Assembly (NCBI GenBank): GCA_003216415.1
Contig: QCIY01000001.1
Location: 124,001 to 188,000 of the forward strand
DNA length: 64,000 nt
Direction: 5' to 3'
Origin: Prochlorococcus sp. AG-402-O16
GTDB lineage: Bacteria > Cyanobacteriota > Cyanobacteriia > PCC-6307 > Cyanobiaceae
Positions 31,831 to 43,093 of the stretch are shown in pieces. The position numbers and the translations under genes were made by a program. The stretch's first letter is position 1, and each line of letters begins with the position of its first letter. The notes below the pieces were generated by a model. The model did not search any database and was not told the origin of the DNA. It was given only the letters and a program-made list of their open reading frames with translations.

Positions 31831-32274
31831 TTAATTATTATCTATAGATTGAATAACTCCATCTTTAACAGTAATTGAGACTTGCATTTTTTCAATAAGA
31901 TTGTCGCCCACAGTGACATCACAGAAACTATCCACTTGTCCTTGATCAACAATTTCGTCCATTTTTAATTCGCGAACTTGACTCTGTTGTTGAAGTAGAT
32001 TTCTTTTTTGTTCTTCAATTTCATTTCGTTTTGCTGCCACTTGTTGTTGCACCTGACTAACCTGTTCTTGGACTCTTGGATCCAGAGGATTAACCGATTG
32101 GGATCTAATATTATTTACTATTTGCTGCCCCTCCTGCTCAAGTTGAGATAATTGCTGGTCAATGTTTGAAATTGCTTTACTTAATTCTTTTTCAGCATCT
32201 TCTTTCCAAGTTGGTGTAACTACAGCTTTAATAGCTATTGAGCGCTTTATAGATATTGAGTTTTTTGTTTCCAT
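31831..32274 (-). CDS. YlqD-family coiled-coil protein
   Basis: SIAIKAVVTPTWKEDAEKEL plus a Q-rich coiled coil. Confidence 0.72.
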   Translation of the reverse strand: METKNSISIKRSIAIKAVVTPTWKEDAEKELSKAISNIDQQLSQLEQEGQQIVNNIRSQSVNPLDPRVQEQVSQVQQQVAAKRNEIEEQKRNLLQQQSQVRELKMDEIVDQGQVDSFCDVTVGDNLIEKMQVSITVKDGVIQSIDNN

Positions 32275-32312
32275 AAAAAATTAAATTACCTTTTCAATAT
32301 AGATAGAACAAA

Positions 32313-34256
32313 TCAAATTTTCTTACTAAATTTGTTTTCATACATATTTTCTATTTGTAATGAATACTTTTTTTCTATTTCTTTTCTTTTTTGTTTAAGA
32401 GTTTGAGTTAACAAACCATTTTCTAAAGTAAAGGCATCAACAAAATAACAATCTAATATTTGTTCTTCTGATCTTGCTCCTAATCGACTTTTAAGCAAAT
32501 TATTAATTTTTGATTTAAAAAATGTACCAATATTCTTATTAAGGTTTAATTTCGAAAGGTCTTCTTCCAAAAACTTGTTTTTAACCAATTCGACATTAGG
32601 CACTACAAGGGCTGTTAAACATTTCTTGTCTTGACCTACTAGTTGAATCTGATTAATAAATTCAGAACTAAGGATTTCGGTCTCAAGAGGATTCGGTTCT
32701 ATATTTTCACCACTTGATAGCACTATTGTATCCTTGGCTCTTCCTGTTATAAAAAGAGAACCATTTGGTATTAGGAAACCTAAATCACCAGTATCAAACC
32801 AACCATCCTTGGATAAAACATCTTTTGTAGCTAATTCATTATCAAGATAACCTTTCATTACTTGTGGTCCCTTAACAAGAATTTTTCCGACTTCTCTGAA
32901 CTTCAGAATCTTTTTTTTATCATCATTTACTATTTTGATTTCAGTAAATGCTAGAGGCTGACCGGATGATCCTCTAACATTTAATTCTCTTCTCCTACAA
33001 GTTAATACTGGACTAGTTTCTGTGAGGCCATATCCTACTAAAACATCTACACCTAGAGATTCAAAAAAAAGATCCACATGTTCTGGCAAAGCACCTCCGC
33101 CGTTAATGGGAAATTTCAGTTTTTCTCCGCATAGTTGTCTAAGAATATTCGGCCATAAAAAAATAGTAGACAATTTATGTAAAGGATATCGGCCAATAAC
33201 AGAACCCAGTAAGGGGATTTTTGATTTAAAAGTTGTTTGATTGACATCTAAATTTCTTATCTTTCTTAGACTTCTTTTAAAAACTGAACTATTACTTATC
33301 AAAAACTTAATAAGTTTTTGCTTTTTGGAAGGCATTTTTTTCAACGCCTGAAAAAAACCATCATGTATTGCCTCCCATAGTCTTGGTACAGTAGCCATGA
33401 CAACAGGTTTTACTTGTGTAATATCATCTTTCAGAAATTTTGGAATTGTATAGTATTGAGAACAACCACATGAAAAAAAGAAGTATTCAGCGCTCCTCTC
33501 ATAAGAATGCCAGATAGGCAAAACGCTTAATACAGAGGTCCCTGGTTCTGGATCAGCGATATAAGCTAAATTGATTATCTGATGTAAAAAATTTGCATGA
33601 GTCAAGGGGACACCTTTAGGTTTTCCTGTTGTCCCAGAAGTGTAAAGAATAGTAGCGACGTCATCAATTTCTGGATTAAATTTTTCAAGATTATTATTTT
33701 GTGAATTTTCTTTTTCTACTGAACTTATAAATTTACTCCAACTTATTAAACTTTCAAATTGTTCATCTTCTAAATTGATTATAAATTTCAGTCTTTTTTT
33801 TAATTCTTCTTTGTTATTTAACTTTAGCCAAATCTCCTTAGATTGAACTATTAGACCTACTGAATTAGAGTGCTCAATAATATAGTCTAATTCTACTGAA
33901 GGAGAATTAATACCTCTCACTGCATTTATAGCTCCTATACGCATTAAGCCTTGATCAACTACTAGCCATCTTGGAGAATTTTCAGAAATTACAGTAACTA
34001 CATCCCCCTTTGCTAAACCATAATTTTTAAAAGAAAAAGAAACTTTTGTTATTAAATCAGCTAGATCAGAATAAGAAAATTTTTCTTTGTATTTCCCTCT
34101 TAAATCGCAAACAGCTAAAGTATCACCACATTTAAATTTTAATTTTTCCCAAATTTGATCTATATGATGAAGGTTCTTAATAAAATCTCTATTTTTAGCA
34201 AATTTATCTTTTTTAGAAAGAAGTTTGGCTGAAGGCCAGTATGCTAAATCACCCAT
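32313..34256 (-). CDS. AMP-dependent long-chain acyl-CoA/acyl-ACP synthetase
   Basis: TILYTSGTTGKPKGVPLTHANF, LVGYGLTETSPVLTCRR, DGWFDTGDLGFL. Confidence 0.94.
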   Translation of the reverse strand: MGDLAYWPSAKLLSKKDKFAKNRDFIKNLHHIDQIWEKLKFKCGDTLAVCDLRGKYKEKFSYSDLADLITKVSFSFKNYGLAKGDVVTVISENSPRWLVVDQGLMRIGAINAVRGINSPSVELDYIIEHSNSVGLIVQSKEIWLKLNNKEELKKRLKFIINLEDEQFESLISWSKFISSVEKENSQNNNLEKFNPEIDDVATILYTSGTTGKPKGVPLTHANFLHQIINLAYIADPEPGTSVLSVLPIWHSYERSAEYFFFSCGCSQYYTIPKFLKDDITQVKPVVMATVPRLWEAIHDGFFQALKKMPSKKQKLIKFLISNSSVFKRSLRKIRNLDVNQTTFKSKIPLLGSVIGRYPLHKLSTIFLWPNILRQLCGEKLKFPINGGGALPEHVDLFFESLGVDVLVGYGLTETSPVLTCRRRELNVRGSSGQPLAFTEIKIVNDDKKKILKFREVGKILVKGPQVMKGYLDNELATKDVLSKDGWFDTGDLGFLIPNGSLFITGRAKDTIVLSSGENIEPNPLETEILSSEFINQIQLVGQDKKCLTALVVPNVELVKNKFLEEDLSKLNLNKNIGTFFKSKINNLLKSRLGARSEEQILDCYFVDAFTLENGLLTQTLKQKRKEIEKKYSLQIENMYENKFSKKI

Positions 34257-34283
34257 ATTAAATTGATTTTGAAATTTTAATTT

Positions 34284-34934
34284 CTATTTTGATACAAAAT
34301 CAAAATTAAATTCTTCCTGAATGATTTTTTTAACAATTCTCTTGACTTCTTGAATATTTAAATTTTTGTTGTAATCAATCATATTTGCCATAAGACAATT
34401 TTCTATCCCGCAAGGAACAATTTTATTAAAGTTTTCTAATTCGCAGTCAATATTGATTGAAAATCCATTTATTGTAATCCATCTTTTACAACCAATTCCA
34501 ATTGAAGCAATTTTCTTATTTCCTATCCAAACACCAGTGAAACCCTCTCTTGAATGACAATTTATATTAAAAGTTCCAAGAATTCTTATAATAATTTCTT
34601 CAATTTTTCTTAAATACCAATTTAAATCTTTATTAAAATTTTTCAAATCTAAAACCAAGTAAGTTACTAATTGTCCAGGCATATGACAAGTAACCTCACC
34701 ACCTCTATTAATCTTAAAAACATCATATTTATCATCATCCAAAGAAAATAATAAATTATCGTAATTAGATCCTCTACCCAACGTATAACAGAGTTGATGC
34801 TCACCTATCCAAATAAAGTCAGGGTTAGAATTATCTAAAATCAATGCCTCCTGATATTCTTTTTGTAATTTATAAACATCATTAAAAGAAGAAATATTAT
34901 CAGGTTGTTTAATTATTGCTGTTCTATTTTCCAT
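34284..34934 (-). CDS. lipB: lipoyl(octanoyl) transferase
   Basis: [56 protein letters not shown]. Confidence 0.94.
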   Translation of the reverse strand: MENRTAIIKQPDNISSFNDVYKLQKEYQEALILDNSNPDFIWIGEHQLCYTLGRGSNYDNLLFSLDDDKYDVFKINRGGEVTCHMPGQLVTYLVLDLKNFNKDLNWYLRKIEEIIIRILGTFNINCHSREGFTGVWIGNKKIASIGIGCKRWITINGFSINIDCELENFNKIVPCGIENCLMANMIDYNKNLNIQEVKRIVKKIIQEEFNFDFVSK

Positions 34935-34978
34935 ATTTAAGTAGATTTAGAAAGTAAGTAAATATTTTTAGATTTGTT

Positions 34979-35563
34979 ATGAAAATTTTAATCCATGGAA
35001 AGAATCTTGAGCTCACTGGAGCATTAAAAGAATATACTGAGGCAAAGATAGAAAAAGCAACGCATCACTATAAGGATATCGTTAAAGAAGCTGACATACA
35101 CCTCTCAATTGAAAAGAACCCAAGAGTCTCGTTCCAAACTGCAGAAGTTACTATTTTTGCAAATGGTACCGTAATAAGAGCTGAAGAAAAAACTGAAAAT
35201 TTATACTCAAGCATTGATTTAGTTTCAAATAAACTTTGTAGAAAATTACGTAAATACAAAGAAAGAAACAATAAAACAACTCATAACAATCAATTTAAAA
35301 ATAAAGAGCCTTTACCAATTGTAAGTATGGAATCAGGATTTTTAGATAAAGCTTTACTCAAGGAAGGAATGGAAGCAAGTCTGCCTGAACCATCTATAAA
35401 AAATAAATACTTTGAAATGCATCCAATTTCATCAGAAGAAGCAAGAAAACAATTAGATCTAATTGATCATGATTTTTATGTTTTTCGAAACAAGAAAAAT
35501 AATGAACTTCAAGTTATATATAAAAGGAATCATGGCGGTTATGGACTGATTCAATCTAAATAA
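34979..35563 (+). CDS. hpf: ribosome hibernation promoting factor (long HPF/LrtA)
   Basis: MKILIHGKNLELTGALKEYTEAKIEKATHHY and C-terminal MHPISSEEARKQLDLIDHDFYVFRNKKNNELQVIYKRNHGGYGLIQ. Confidence 0.95.
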   Translation: MKILIHGKNLELTGALKEYTEAKIEKATHHYKDIVKEADIHLSIEKNPRVSFQTAEVTIFANGTVIRAEEKTENLYSSIDLVSNKLCRKLRKYKERNNKTTHNNQFKNKEPLPIVSMESGFLDKALLKEGMEASLPEPSIKNKYFEMHPISSEEARKQLDLIDHDFYVFRNKKNNELQVIYKRNHGGYGLIQSK

Positions 35564-35570
35564 GTTTTAA

Positions 35571-36230
35571 ATGCCCAATATTGAATATGATTTAAAAGAG
35601 AAAATTCATGCAATTATTATTAACCCTTATCTATCCTGGGAAGATTTCTGTGTGAATTGCGATTTAATAAGAAAATTCAATATCAAAAATATTTCCACTT
35701 CATTAAATTATTTTACTGATCTCAAAAACTGTTTGGGTAATTATAGTGCCGATATAAACGCACTTATTTCTTACCCTTTAGCAGATATACCAGTTTCATT
35801 TATTGAAGATTTAGTTTGTTTTGCAAAAGATAAGGGTGCAAAAGGAATTGAATATATCCCAAACTTTATCAATTTATCCAAAGGAAATTTAGAAACTTTT
35901 GCTGCTGAAATTGAGCAAGTTAAATTATCTGGATTACCAGTTTCAATAATCATAAATAAATCAAAACTACAAAAAGAAGTTTTTATTAATGCGATAGAAA
36001 TATGTTTGGAATTAGGAATAAAAAATTTTCAATTCGGGGACGGGTTTGGGTCTCCTCTTACATCTAATGATGTCCACGAAATACTAAAAATAACAGGCTC
36101 ACAAAATCAAACCAAAGTTGTAGGTGGAATAAAAAAACTAACGCAAGTAATTGATTTGTTTGATAATGGAATTAGTTGCGTTGGAACTTCCAATTTTTAT
36201 GAAATTTTTCAAGAAGTAAACGTTATTTAA
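35571..36230 (+). CDS. deoC: DeoC-like aldolase
   Basis: DeoC/FbaB-like TIM-barrel layout: ISTSLNYFTDL...ISYPLADIP...KGAKGIEYIPN...NQTKVVGGIKKLTQVIDLFDNGISCVGTSN. Confidence 0.75.
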   Translation: MPNIEYDLKEKIHAIIINPYLSWEDFCVNCDLIRKFNIKNISTSLNYFTDLKNCLGNYSADINALISYPLADIPVSFIEDLVCFAKDKGAKGIEYIPNFINLSKGNLETFAAEIEQVKLSGLPVSIIINKSKLQKEVFINAIEICLELGIKNFQFGDGFGSPLTSNDVHEILKITGSQNQTKVVGGIKKLTQVIDLFDNGISCVGTSNFYEIFQEVNVI

Positions 36231-37016
36231 ATGTCTGGTTCTGGTGAGTGCAGACTAAAAGGTCTCTGTATTAAAGCTTCTCCATTAGGCGAGAATGATA
36301 GATTAATAACTATCCTTACAGATGAGCAAGGTATTGTTAGATTAGCGGTACCTGGTGCTAGGCGTCCTAAAAGTAGTCTTGCCGCAGCTACTCCTTTAAC
36401 ATATTTAAGTCTGCAGATTTTTGGGAAAAGAAATCTTAAATCTGTACGTCAAATTAAAATATTAAAAAGCTATTCTGGTCTAGGGAAAAATATTGAATGT
36501 CTTGCAGCCGCACAAGCAATAACTGAATTAACATTTTTATTAGTAGGTAATAATGACAAGCAACAAGACTATCTATCTTGCGTTCTTGCACATCTTGATA
36601 GGATTTATTTATATAAAGAGTCTCAAGAAGAAGATATTAAAATGCTCTCAATGAGTATTCAATCTTTAATCCATCTATTAGCCATCGGGGGTATTAATTT
36701 ACCAATTCATCATTGTTGTAAAACTGGAGAAACTATTATTCCACCTTTAGGAAATTGGGAATGGAGTTGTTATTATTTGCCAAGTGAAGGGTTTTCATCC
36801 ATAGAAGATCCTCAAAGTAATCTAAAAATAAATGCATCTGAAGTTGCTCTATTACAGAGACTTCTTTTCCCAGAATTACCAATAAAATCTAATGGAGAGT
36901 TGTTGGGTCCAAAAAAAGTCTGGCTTAAAATATTATTCATTATTGAGACATGGATCTCTACTCAATTAGAGAAGGATCTATCTTCACTAAAAATGTTGAG
37001 AGAAATATATAGTTAG
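36231..37016 (+). CDS. recO: DNA repair protein RecO
   Basis: CRLKGLCIKASPLGENDRLITILTDEQGIVRLAVPGARRPKSSLAAATPLTYLSLQIF. Confidence 0.93.
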   Translation: MSGSGECRLKGLCIKASPLGENDRLITILTDEQGIVRLAVPGARRPKSSLAAATPLTYLSLQIFGKRNLKSVRQIKILKSYSGLGKNIECLAAAQAITELTFLLVGNNDKQQDYLSCVLAHLDRIYLYKESQEEDIKMLSMSIQSLIHLLAIGGINLPIHHCCKTGETIIPPLGNWEWSCYYLPSEGFSSIEDPQSNLKINASEVALLQRLLFPELPIKSNGELLGPKKVWLKILFIIETWISTQLEKDLSSLKMLREIYS

Positions 37017-37100
37017 CATTTTCATGAAGCATTAAAAATTTAAAAAATATGATCATGGCGCCTTTGCCTGTTAACTTAATAAATAGTTAATTCAATTAAT

Positions 37101-38258
37101 GTGGTTCATATTGCCTGGCTGGGAAAAAAATCCCCTTTTTGTGGAAATGTAACTTACGGTAATTTAACTACTAAGGAATTAAAGGCCAGAGGGCATAAGA
37201 TTAGTTTTATTCATTTCGACAATCCCTCTAGTTCAAATGCATCAAACCCATTATTTCTTGCAAATGATCCTGATGTAAGTCTCCCATATTTAATTAAGTC
37301 TCAAGTTTATACAATACCCTCGCCAAGGGCAGAAAAAGAGCTAAGGCTATCATTCGAAAGATTAAAACCTGACATAGTACATGCAAGCCTAACTTTATCT
37401 CCTTTAGACTTTAGACTTCCAGAGCTTTGTAATGAAATTAATGTTCCTCTTATAGGAACATTTCATCCACCATTTGATGCAAAAAATAGAAATCTAACTG
37501 CGAGCACTCAACAATTAACATATCAACTTTATGCTCCCTCTTTAGCAAAGTTCGATAAAATAATTATTTTTTCTGAACCTCAAAAAAATGTTCTTCAGAA
37601 ATTAGGAGTACCTAAAGACAAACAAATAATTATTCCAAACGGCGTTGATGAAAATATTTGGAAACCTTTTTCTGAAAAAAGTAAAAAATATGATCAAGTG
37701 AAAAACAAACTTGGAAATGCAAGAATCTTTTTATATATGGGAAGGATTGCAAATGAGAAAAATATCGAGGCACTTTTACGTTCTTGGCGCCAAACAAAAA
37801 CTCACAATTGCAAATTAATTATTGTTGGGGATGGCCCAATGAAACCAACGCTTGAAAATAGTTTTTCTAACCTTGGTAATGAGAAATTAATTTGGTGGGG
37901 TGCTGAATTAGATTTAGAAACTAGGATAGCAATAATGCAAATAGCAGAAGTATTTTTCTTACCAAGCTTAGTAGAAGGTTTATCATTATCACTTTTAGAG
38001 GCAATGTCTACAGGTACTGCTTGTGTAGCTACAGATGCGGGAGCTGATGGTGAAGTTTTAGATAACGGAGCAGGAATAGTAATTTCAACTGATAATGTAG
38101 CTGCACAATTAAAAACTATAATCCCAATTCTTGTAGAACACCCTTCATTTACAAAGAATCTTGGAGAAAAAGCTAGAGAACGTATACTTGAGAGATACAC
38201 AATTGCTAAAAATATAAATTCACTTGAAAAAGTTTATATGGATTTAAAAGATAATTGA
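37101..38258 (+). CDS. glycosyltransferase family 4
   Basis: IIPNGVDENIWKPF, LYMGRIANEKNIEALLRSWR, VFFLPSLVEGLSLSLLEAMSTGTACVATDAGADGEVL. GTG start. Confidence 0.9.
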   Translation: MVHIAWLGKKSPFCGNVTYGNLTTKELKARGHKISFIHFDNPSSSNASNPLFLANDPDVSLPYLIKSQVYTIPSPRAEKELRLSFERLKPDIVHASLTLSPLDFRLPELCNEINVPLIGTFHPPFDAKNRNLTASTQQLTYQLYAPSLAKFDKIIIFSEPQKNVLQKLGVPKDKQIIIPNGVDENIWKPFSEKSKKYDQVKNKLGNARIFLYMGRIANEKNIEALLRSWRQTKTHNCKLIIVGDGPMKPTLENSFSNLGNEKLIWWGAELDLETRIAIMQIAEVFFLPSLVEGLSLSLLEAMSTGTACVATDAGADGEVLDNGAGIVISTDNVAAQLKTIIPILVEHPSFTKNLGEKARERILERYTIAKNINSLEKVYMDLKDN

Positions 38259-38263
38259 AAAAC

Positions 38264-39076
38264 CTAACGAAACTCTTTACTTCTATTACTAGCTGAAACT
38301 ATTGATTCCATTAATGCTGACCTTACACTCTTTTTTTCTAAAACCCTTAAAGCAGAAATAGTTGTTCCACCTGGAGAGGTTACTAAATTTTTAAGCTCAG
38401 AGGTAGTAAGTTTATTTTCCTTTATTAGACAAATAGTCCCTAGTATCATTTCCATAACAAGTTCCTCTGAAATTATTTTTGGTAATCCCCCGCTTAATCC
38501 TCCATCACTTAATGCTTCAATAATTAAAGCAATAATTGCAGGACCTGATGAAGTTAAAGCTAAAAATATATCAAGGTAATCTTCAGGAAATTCATAAATT
38601 TTACTAGTATTTTCAAATAATTTTTTTGTAAATTGTTTCTGATCTTCTGTAATTTCTTCTCCCCAAGACATCCCTGTTAAACCTTTTCCAATAGTTATTG
38701 GAATATTTGTAACCACCCTCACGCATTTATGATTAGGAAACTTTTGAGTAAGTCTATTTATTGAAACCCCGGCAAGAATTGAAACTATTAAATTGTCCTT
38801 ATTTTTTATATGATGGGCCTCTCTTATATCATTTAATTGTTGGGGTTTTATCGAAAGAAGCTTATATTGACAATCCCAAATTATTTTTGACTCTTCAGAA
38901 CCTGATTTATAAACGTTTATATTATGTTTATAATTTTTTTTTATGTTTTCTAAACTTTTTTCTGTATTTACAACACAAAAAACATTCTCTGGCTGAATTA
39001 ATTTGTTATCTAATAGAGGGGTAACTATAGCACTTGCAATATTTCCAAAACCAATAATCGCAATTTTATCTGTCAC
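38264..39076 (-). CDS. proC: pyrroline-5-carboxylate reductase
   Basis: KIAIIGFGNIASAIVTPLL, RVVTNIPITIGKGLTGM, TSSGPAIIALIIEALSDGGLSGGL, VTSPGGTTISALRVLE. Confidence 0.93.
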   Translation of the reverse strand: MTDKIAIIGFGNIASAIVTPLLDNKLIQPENVFCVVNTEKSLENIKKNYKHNINVYKSGSEESKIIWDCQYKLLSIKPQQLNDIREAHHIKNKDNLIVSILAGVSINRLTQKFPNHKCVRVVTNIPITIGKGLTGMSWGEEITEDQKQFTKKLFENTSKIYEFPEDYLDIFLALTSSGPAIIALIIEALSDGGLSGGLPKIISEELVMEMILGTICLIKENKLTTSELKNLVTSPGGTTISALRVLEKKSVRSALMESIVSASNRSKEFR

Positions 39077-39083
39077 AGATTAA

Positions 39084-39659
39084 TCATGAATAAGCACTTA
39101 ATTTAGAATCACCCCATGCTGGTTCAGGAGTAGTATTTTTGCCCAAACTATATTGTGGTGTGGTTTCTGTAGACACAGAAGAAGGAGAAGCCTCTTCTGG
39201 GGAAGAACTAGTTACATTTACACAACTTGGAGCAAAAAGAAAAATACTTTCACCGACTCTCTCTTGATGTCCATCAATTGCATATGTGCCCCCAGCAATA
39301 AAATCAACCGCTCTTTGAGCTTGATCAGGATCCATCATAGTTAAATTGAGAATTACAGTTTTTCTCTCTCTTAATGCTTGTATAGCTTGAGGCATCTCAT
39401 CAAAACTTCTTGGTTCCATTAAGCTTACTTCTGAGGATGAATTTGAGATTCCAGGCATACCAACTACTTTTGATGATCTGTTGTTATTCATAAAATCGAA
39501 TGGATTTGAATTTGCAAGGGCATTTTCATTCTTTGGATTTTGTTTGAAATTATTAATATCATTTAATTCATCTTCTGATGCGTAATCCAAGTCATCAAAA
39601 TCATCATCGAGATACTCATCTCCCGCAACAACTGCCTTTAATCTAGAAATAAGTGACAC
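39084..39659 (-). CDS. sepF: cell division protein SepF
   Basis: [86 protein letters not shown]. Confidence 0.95.
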   Translation of the reverse strand: MSLISRLKAVVAGDEYLDDDFDDLDYASEDELNDINNFKQNPKNENALANSNPFDFMNNNRSSKVVGMPGISNSSSEVSLMEPRSFDEMPQAIQALRERKTVILNLTMMDPDQAQRAVDFIAGGTYAIDGHQERVGESIFLFAPSCVNVTSSSPEEASPSSVSTETTPQYSLGKNTTPEPAWGDSKLSAYS

Positions 39660-39810
39660 CTTTTAAATCCTCTTGAAATTGATTACTAAGGTATTAAAAC
39701 CTTAAGCAATAGATTCATTTTTTAAATGAACATACTACCTATACTTAAATAACGTTACTTGCACTTTACTGCAAGTTTATAGACAATATTTTTATAAAAA
39801 TTACTAATTA

Positions 39811-40479
39811 TTACCTATCTCCAAAAATTAATGACCCTAATCGTAACCAAGTTGATCCAGCATCAATAGCTTCTTTCCAATCCCCTGACATTCCCATTGA
39901 ACAATCTGGAAGTTGAAGTGAATCAGCTAGGGATCGACATTTTTTAAACAATTCTGAATTTTCATTAGAACTAAGTCCTTTAGGATTAATAGTCATCAAT
40001 CCGATTAAAGTGATATTTTTCAATAGTTGAATTTCTCTCCATTTCGATAATAAAAATTCAGGCTTCAAACCTCCTTTATTAGGATCATCACTCAACTTGA
40101 CCTGCAACATTATGAATGGATTTTTCTTCTCTTCAAATGAAATATTAGAAATCTTTTGCAACTTTTCAAATGAATCAACTGAATGAATGTATTTAAAATT
40201 TTGAACTATCTTTCTTATTTTATTACTTTGTATTCTTCCAATAAAGTGCCATTGAATTTGTTTAAAGTCTTTTAAGATAAACTGTTTTTCAAATGCCTCT
40301 TGAAACTTACTCTCACCAAAATCATTCTGACCTAAATTTTGAATAATCTTGATTTCTTGACTTTTAAATCCTTTGCTTACAGCAAGTATATTTACATTAG
40401 ATGGTATTTTATTTTTTATTTTTAAATAATTTGAAGGGTCCACCTTTATAAAAAAGTTTGTTTGAACAAATTCTCCCAT
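39811..40479 (-). CDS. pipY: YggS/PipY family PLP-binding homeostasis protein
   Basis: ILAVSKGFKSQEIKIIQNLGQNDFGESKFQEAFEK, WHFIGRIQSNKIRKIV, SMGMSGDWKEAIDAGSTWLRLGSLIFG; directly after pipX. Confidence 0.92.
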   Translation of the reverse strand: MGEFVQTNFFIKVDPSNYLKIKNKIPSNVNILAVSKGFKSQEIKIIQNLGQNDFGESKFQEAFEKQFILKDFKQIQWHFIGRIQSNKIRKIVQNFKYIHSVDSFEKLQKISNISFEEKKNPFIMLQVKLSDDPNKGGLKPEFLLSKWREIQLLKNITLIGLMTINPKGLSSNENSELFKKCRSLADSLQLPDCSMGMSGDWKEAIDAGSTWLRLGSLIFGDR

Positions 40480-40712
40480 TTAGATAGTTCTTCTGACCCT
40501 TGTCTTCTGGTTTTTTGAAGGTTTAATTCAGCCTGATTTCGTGCATCTAAATAAGGTATAACTTCAAAAAATACTTCTCTTTGTTTAATTTCTACCGAAA
40601 AAAACATTTTTTGAGCATACAAAGTAGCATAAATATCTCTCCCATCATTTCCAGGAGAAACTTGGTATAGCATGCCAAATGTTGGATGGTTTAAATAACG
40701 CTCGGAACTCAA
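40446..40712 (-). CDS. pipX: PipX, PII/NtcA coactivator
   Basis: MSSERYLNHPTFGMLYQVSPGNDGRDIYATLYAQKMFFSVEIKQREVFFEVIPYLDARNQAELNLQKTRRQ; adjacent pipY. Confidence 0.92.
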   Translation of the reverse strand: MSSERYLNHPTFGMLYQVSPGNDGRDIYATLYAQKMFFSVEIKQREVFFEVIPYLDARNQAELNLQKTRRQGSEELSKWENLFKQTFL

Positions 40713-40730
40713 ACTTAAATTTTATGTTAT

Positions 40731-41645
40731 TTATAATGCACCATACAGTTTTCTAAGAAAAATTGCTATGCAAATAAAACATATCGATAATGTATTAACA
40801 ATTACATTCGAAGATTTGGAAGGATACAAAGTTCTAAATTTATTCGTTTTTATAATAATTTCTTTCTTTGAGAGCAATGATTCTGCTCCTTGATCAATTC
40901 TCAGAAATATATTTTGAAATAACCTTTCCATTAAGATTAATAAGACATTAAATGATTTCTTAAATCCTAAATTTCTAAAATTTATTGATCTAACTGACAC
41001 TGATTTAATTATATTTTGAAATTCTTCTTGTACTAGAGGAATAAAACGTAATGCAATTAATAATTGAAAAAGCCACCTATTAATTGGTAATCCAATTTTT
41101 TTTAATGGATACATAAACCAACTTAATGCCCATACAATATCTTCTTGTAATGTAGTCAAAAGCATTAAATTAACACTATGAATAACAGTAAATATCAAAG
41201 TGGAGGTTTTTATTCCTAATTCAAAGGCTTTTCTCGATAAGTTATAAGGACCAAAGTTCATAAACCATATCTTCTGCGAAGGAATTTGCAATATATTCCA
41301 TTTTTTATAGTTTTCCACTTCTACTTGTAACTCGTCAGGATTTCTTAAATAGCTATCAAGAGATTGAATATCGGAGGAAGCGATTAATGATAAAATTCCG
41401 ATTAATAATGATAAGCAGAAGAGAAAGCATAATGATCGCCACCATACTCTTGATGGCAATAAACTTAAAAAAGTAATTAATAGTAAAGAACCAACTAAAC
41501 TCAATCTCCATATAGGACCTGCCCAAATTGGAGTGATTAGAAATATCATTACTATAATTATTTTCAATCTACTATCTATAATTCTTAGCCAACTTCTATT
41601 CCCATAAACGTATTGACCAACAGAAAATTTGGTAAGTATATTCAT
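40731..41645 (-). CDS. energy-coupling factor transporter transmembrane protein (EcfT/CbiQ-like)
   Basis: QYVYGNRSWLRIIDSRLKIIIVMIFL, WFMYPLKKIGLPINRWLFQLLIALRFIPLVQEEFQNI. Confidence 0.87.
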   Translation of the reverse strand: MNILTKFSVGQYVYGNRSWLRIIDSRLKIIIVMIFLITPIWAGPIWRLSLVGSLLLITFLSLLPSRVWWRSLCFLFCLSLLIGILSLIASSDIQSLDSYLRNPDELQVEVENYKKWNILQIPSQKIWFMNFGPYNLSRKAFELGIKTSTLIFTVIHSVNLMLLTTLQEDIVWALSWFMYPLKKIGLPINRWLFQLLIALRFIPLVQEEFQNIIKSVSVRSINFRNLGFKKSFNVLLILMERLFQNIFLRIDQGAESLLSKKEIIIKTNKFRTLYPSKSSNVIVNTLSICFICIAIFLRKLYGAL

Positions 41646-43018
41646 TAATCTTTTTGAATTAATTGAATATTTTCCCTTTCGACTTCTTTATTTAGAGCTC
41701 TTTGCTGTTTTCCCCTCCAAAGTAAAATGAGCGGAGTGCCCTCAAAACCTAAGTTTAATCTGATTTGCTTTTCAATATATCTTCTATACGTTATTCCAAA
41801 TAATTTTGGATCGTTTACAAAAAGAGTAAAAGTTGGAGGTTTATTCTTTACTTGCGTACCGTAATAAAGTCTGCCTTGCTTTCCACTCCTTTTCGTTGGA
41901 GGACTTTTCCAACTAATAGACTCTTTAAGCACTTCATTAACAACAGAAGTAGTAACCCTTCTTCTATGTTGATTTACGGCATTCAGAGCATGCTCAAAAA
42001 TATTCTCAACTCTTTGTCCAGTTAGGGCAGAGATAAAAATCATTTTTGACCAATGTAAAAAATAAAGTTTAGATCTAAGTTCTTTTTCTACTTGATAAAT
42101 TGTTGAACTATTTTTTTCTACAAGATCCCATTTATTAATAACAATTATACAAGCTCTGCCTTGTTCTTCTATGCGCCCAGCCAACTTCTGGTCTTGATCA
42201 GTTACTCCATCTACAGCATCTATAACTAAAACACAAACATCACTTCTATCTATAGATTTAAAAGCCCTATTAATACCAAAGAATTCAGTGCCATATTTAA
42301 CATTTTTCTTTCTTCTAATCCCTGCAGTATCAATAATTTTCCAATGATTATCACCTTTTTTAATAAGCGTATCTATTGAATCAGTTGTCGTGCCACTAAT
42401 ATCACTAACTATTGCTCTTTTTTCTCCACAGATTGAATTTAACAAACTAGATTTACCAACATTAGGCCTACCAATAATTGACATCATTATCTTTTCTTCA
42501 TCATCCTGGATATTATTTTCAGGAAGTTCGCCAATAACGAGATCTAAAAGATCTCCAGTACCTGAACCATGAATAGCTGAAATAGGGTTAGGTTCGCCCA
42601 ATCCTAATTTCCAGAACTCTGAAGCTAGGGATATGCCTAAAGTAGTCGATTCGCATTTATTAACAGCAACAATAGTTTTGCAGCTTGAGTTTCTTAACCA
42701 TTTTGCTATTGATAAATCACCATCAGTAACGCCTTGATTTCCATCCACCACCAGTAACGCAAGTGAAGCCTCTTCTAGAGCCAAGAAGACTTGTGTCCTT
42801 ATCTCTGGGAGGAATTCACTATCGTCATCAAAAACTAAACCTCCAGTATCAACTATTTGAAATTCCTTACCTCCCCATGAAGCATTTTGATAAGTTCTAT
42901 CTCTTGTGACACCAGGCTTATCAAATACTATTGCATCATTACTTTGGCAAAGACGATTAACTAAGGTAGATTTCCCAACATTCGGTCTTCCGATAATTGC
43001 TATTGTAGGAAGAATCAA
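41645..43018 (-). CDS. der: ribosome biogenesis GTPase Der (EngA)
   Basis: Two G domains: [19 protein letters not shown] and [19 protein letters not shown], with DTGGLVFDD and [11 protein letters not shown]. Confidence 0.97.
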   Translation of the reverse strand: MILPTIAIIGRPNVGKSTLVNRLCQSNDAIVFDKPGVTRDRTYQNASWGGKEFQIVDTGGLVFDDDSEFLPEIRTQVFLALEEASLALLVVDGNQGVTDGDLSIAKWLRNSSCKTIVAVNKCESTTLGISLASEFWKLGLGEPNPISAIHGSGTGDLLDLVIGELPENNIQDDEEKIMMSIIGRPNVGKSSLLNSICGEKRAIVSDISGTTTDSIDTLIKKGDNHWKIIDTAGIRRKKNVKYGTEFFGINRAFKSIDRSDVCVLVIDAVDGVTDQDQKLAGRIEEQGRACIIVINKWDLVEKNSSTIYQVEKELRSKLYFLHWSKMIFISALTGQRVENIFEHALNAVNQHRRRVTTSVVNEVLKESISWKSPPTKRSGKQGRLYYGTQVKNKPPTFTLFVNDPKLFGITYRRYIEKQIRLNLGFEGTPLILLWRGKQQRALNKEVERENIQLIQKD

Positions 43019-43093
43019 TTCTTCTCTCCAAAGAAAGTAGTATCCATTACAACTATACCTTTAATAGAATCATTTACCTTATTCAAAAAAAAC

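Noticed and set aside
37802-38200. 132-aa - ORF antisense to the GT4 glycosyltransferase
   Set aside because: Opposite conserved GT4 catalytic motifs; no independent signal.
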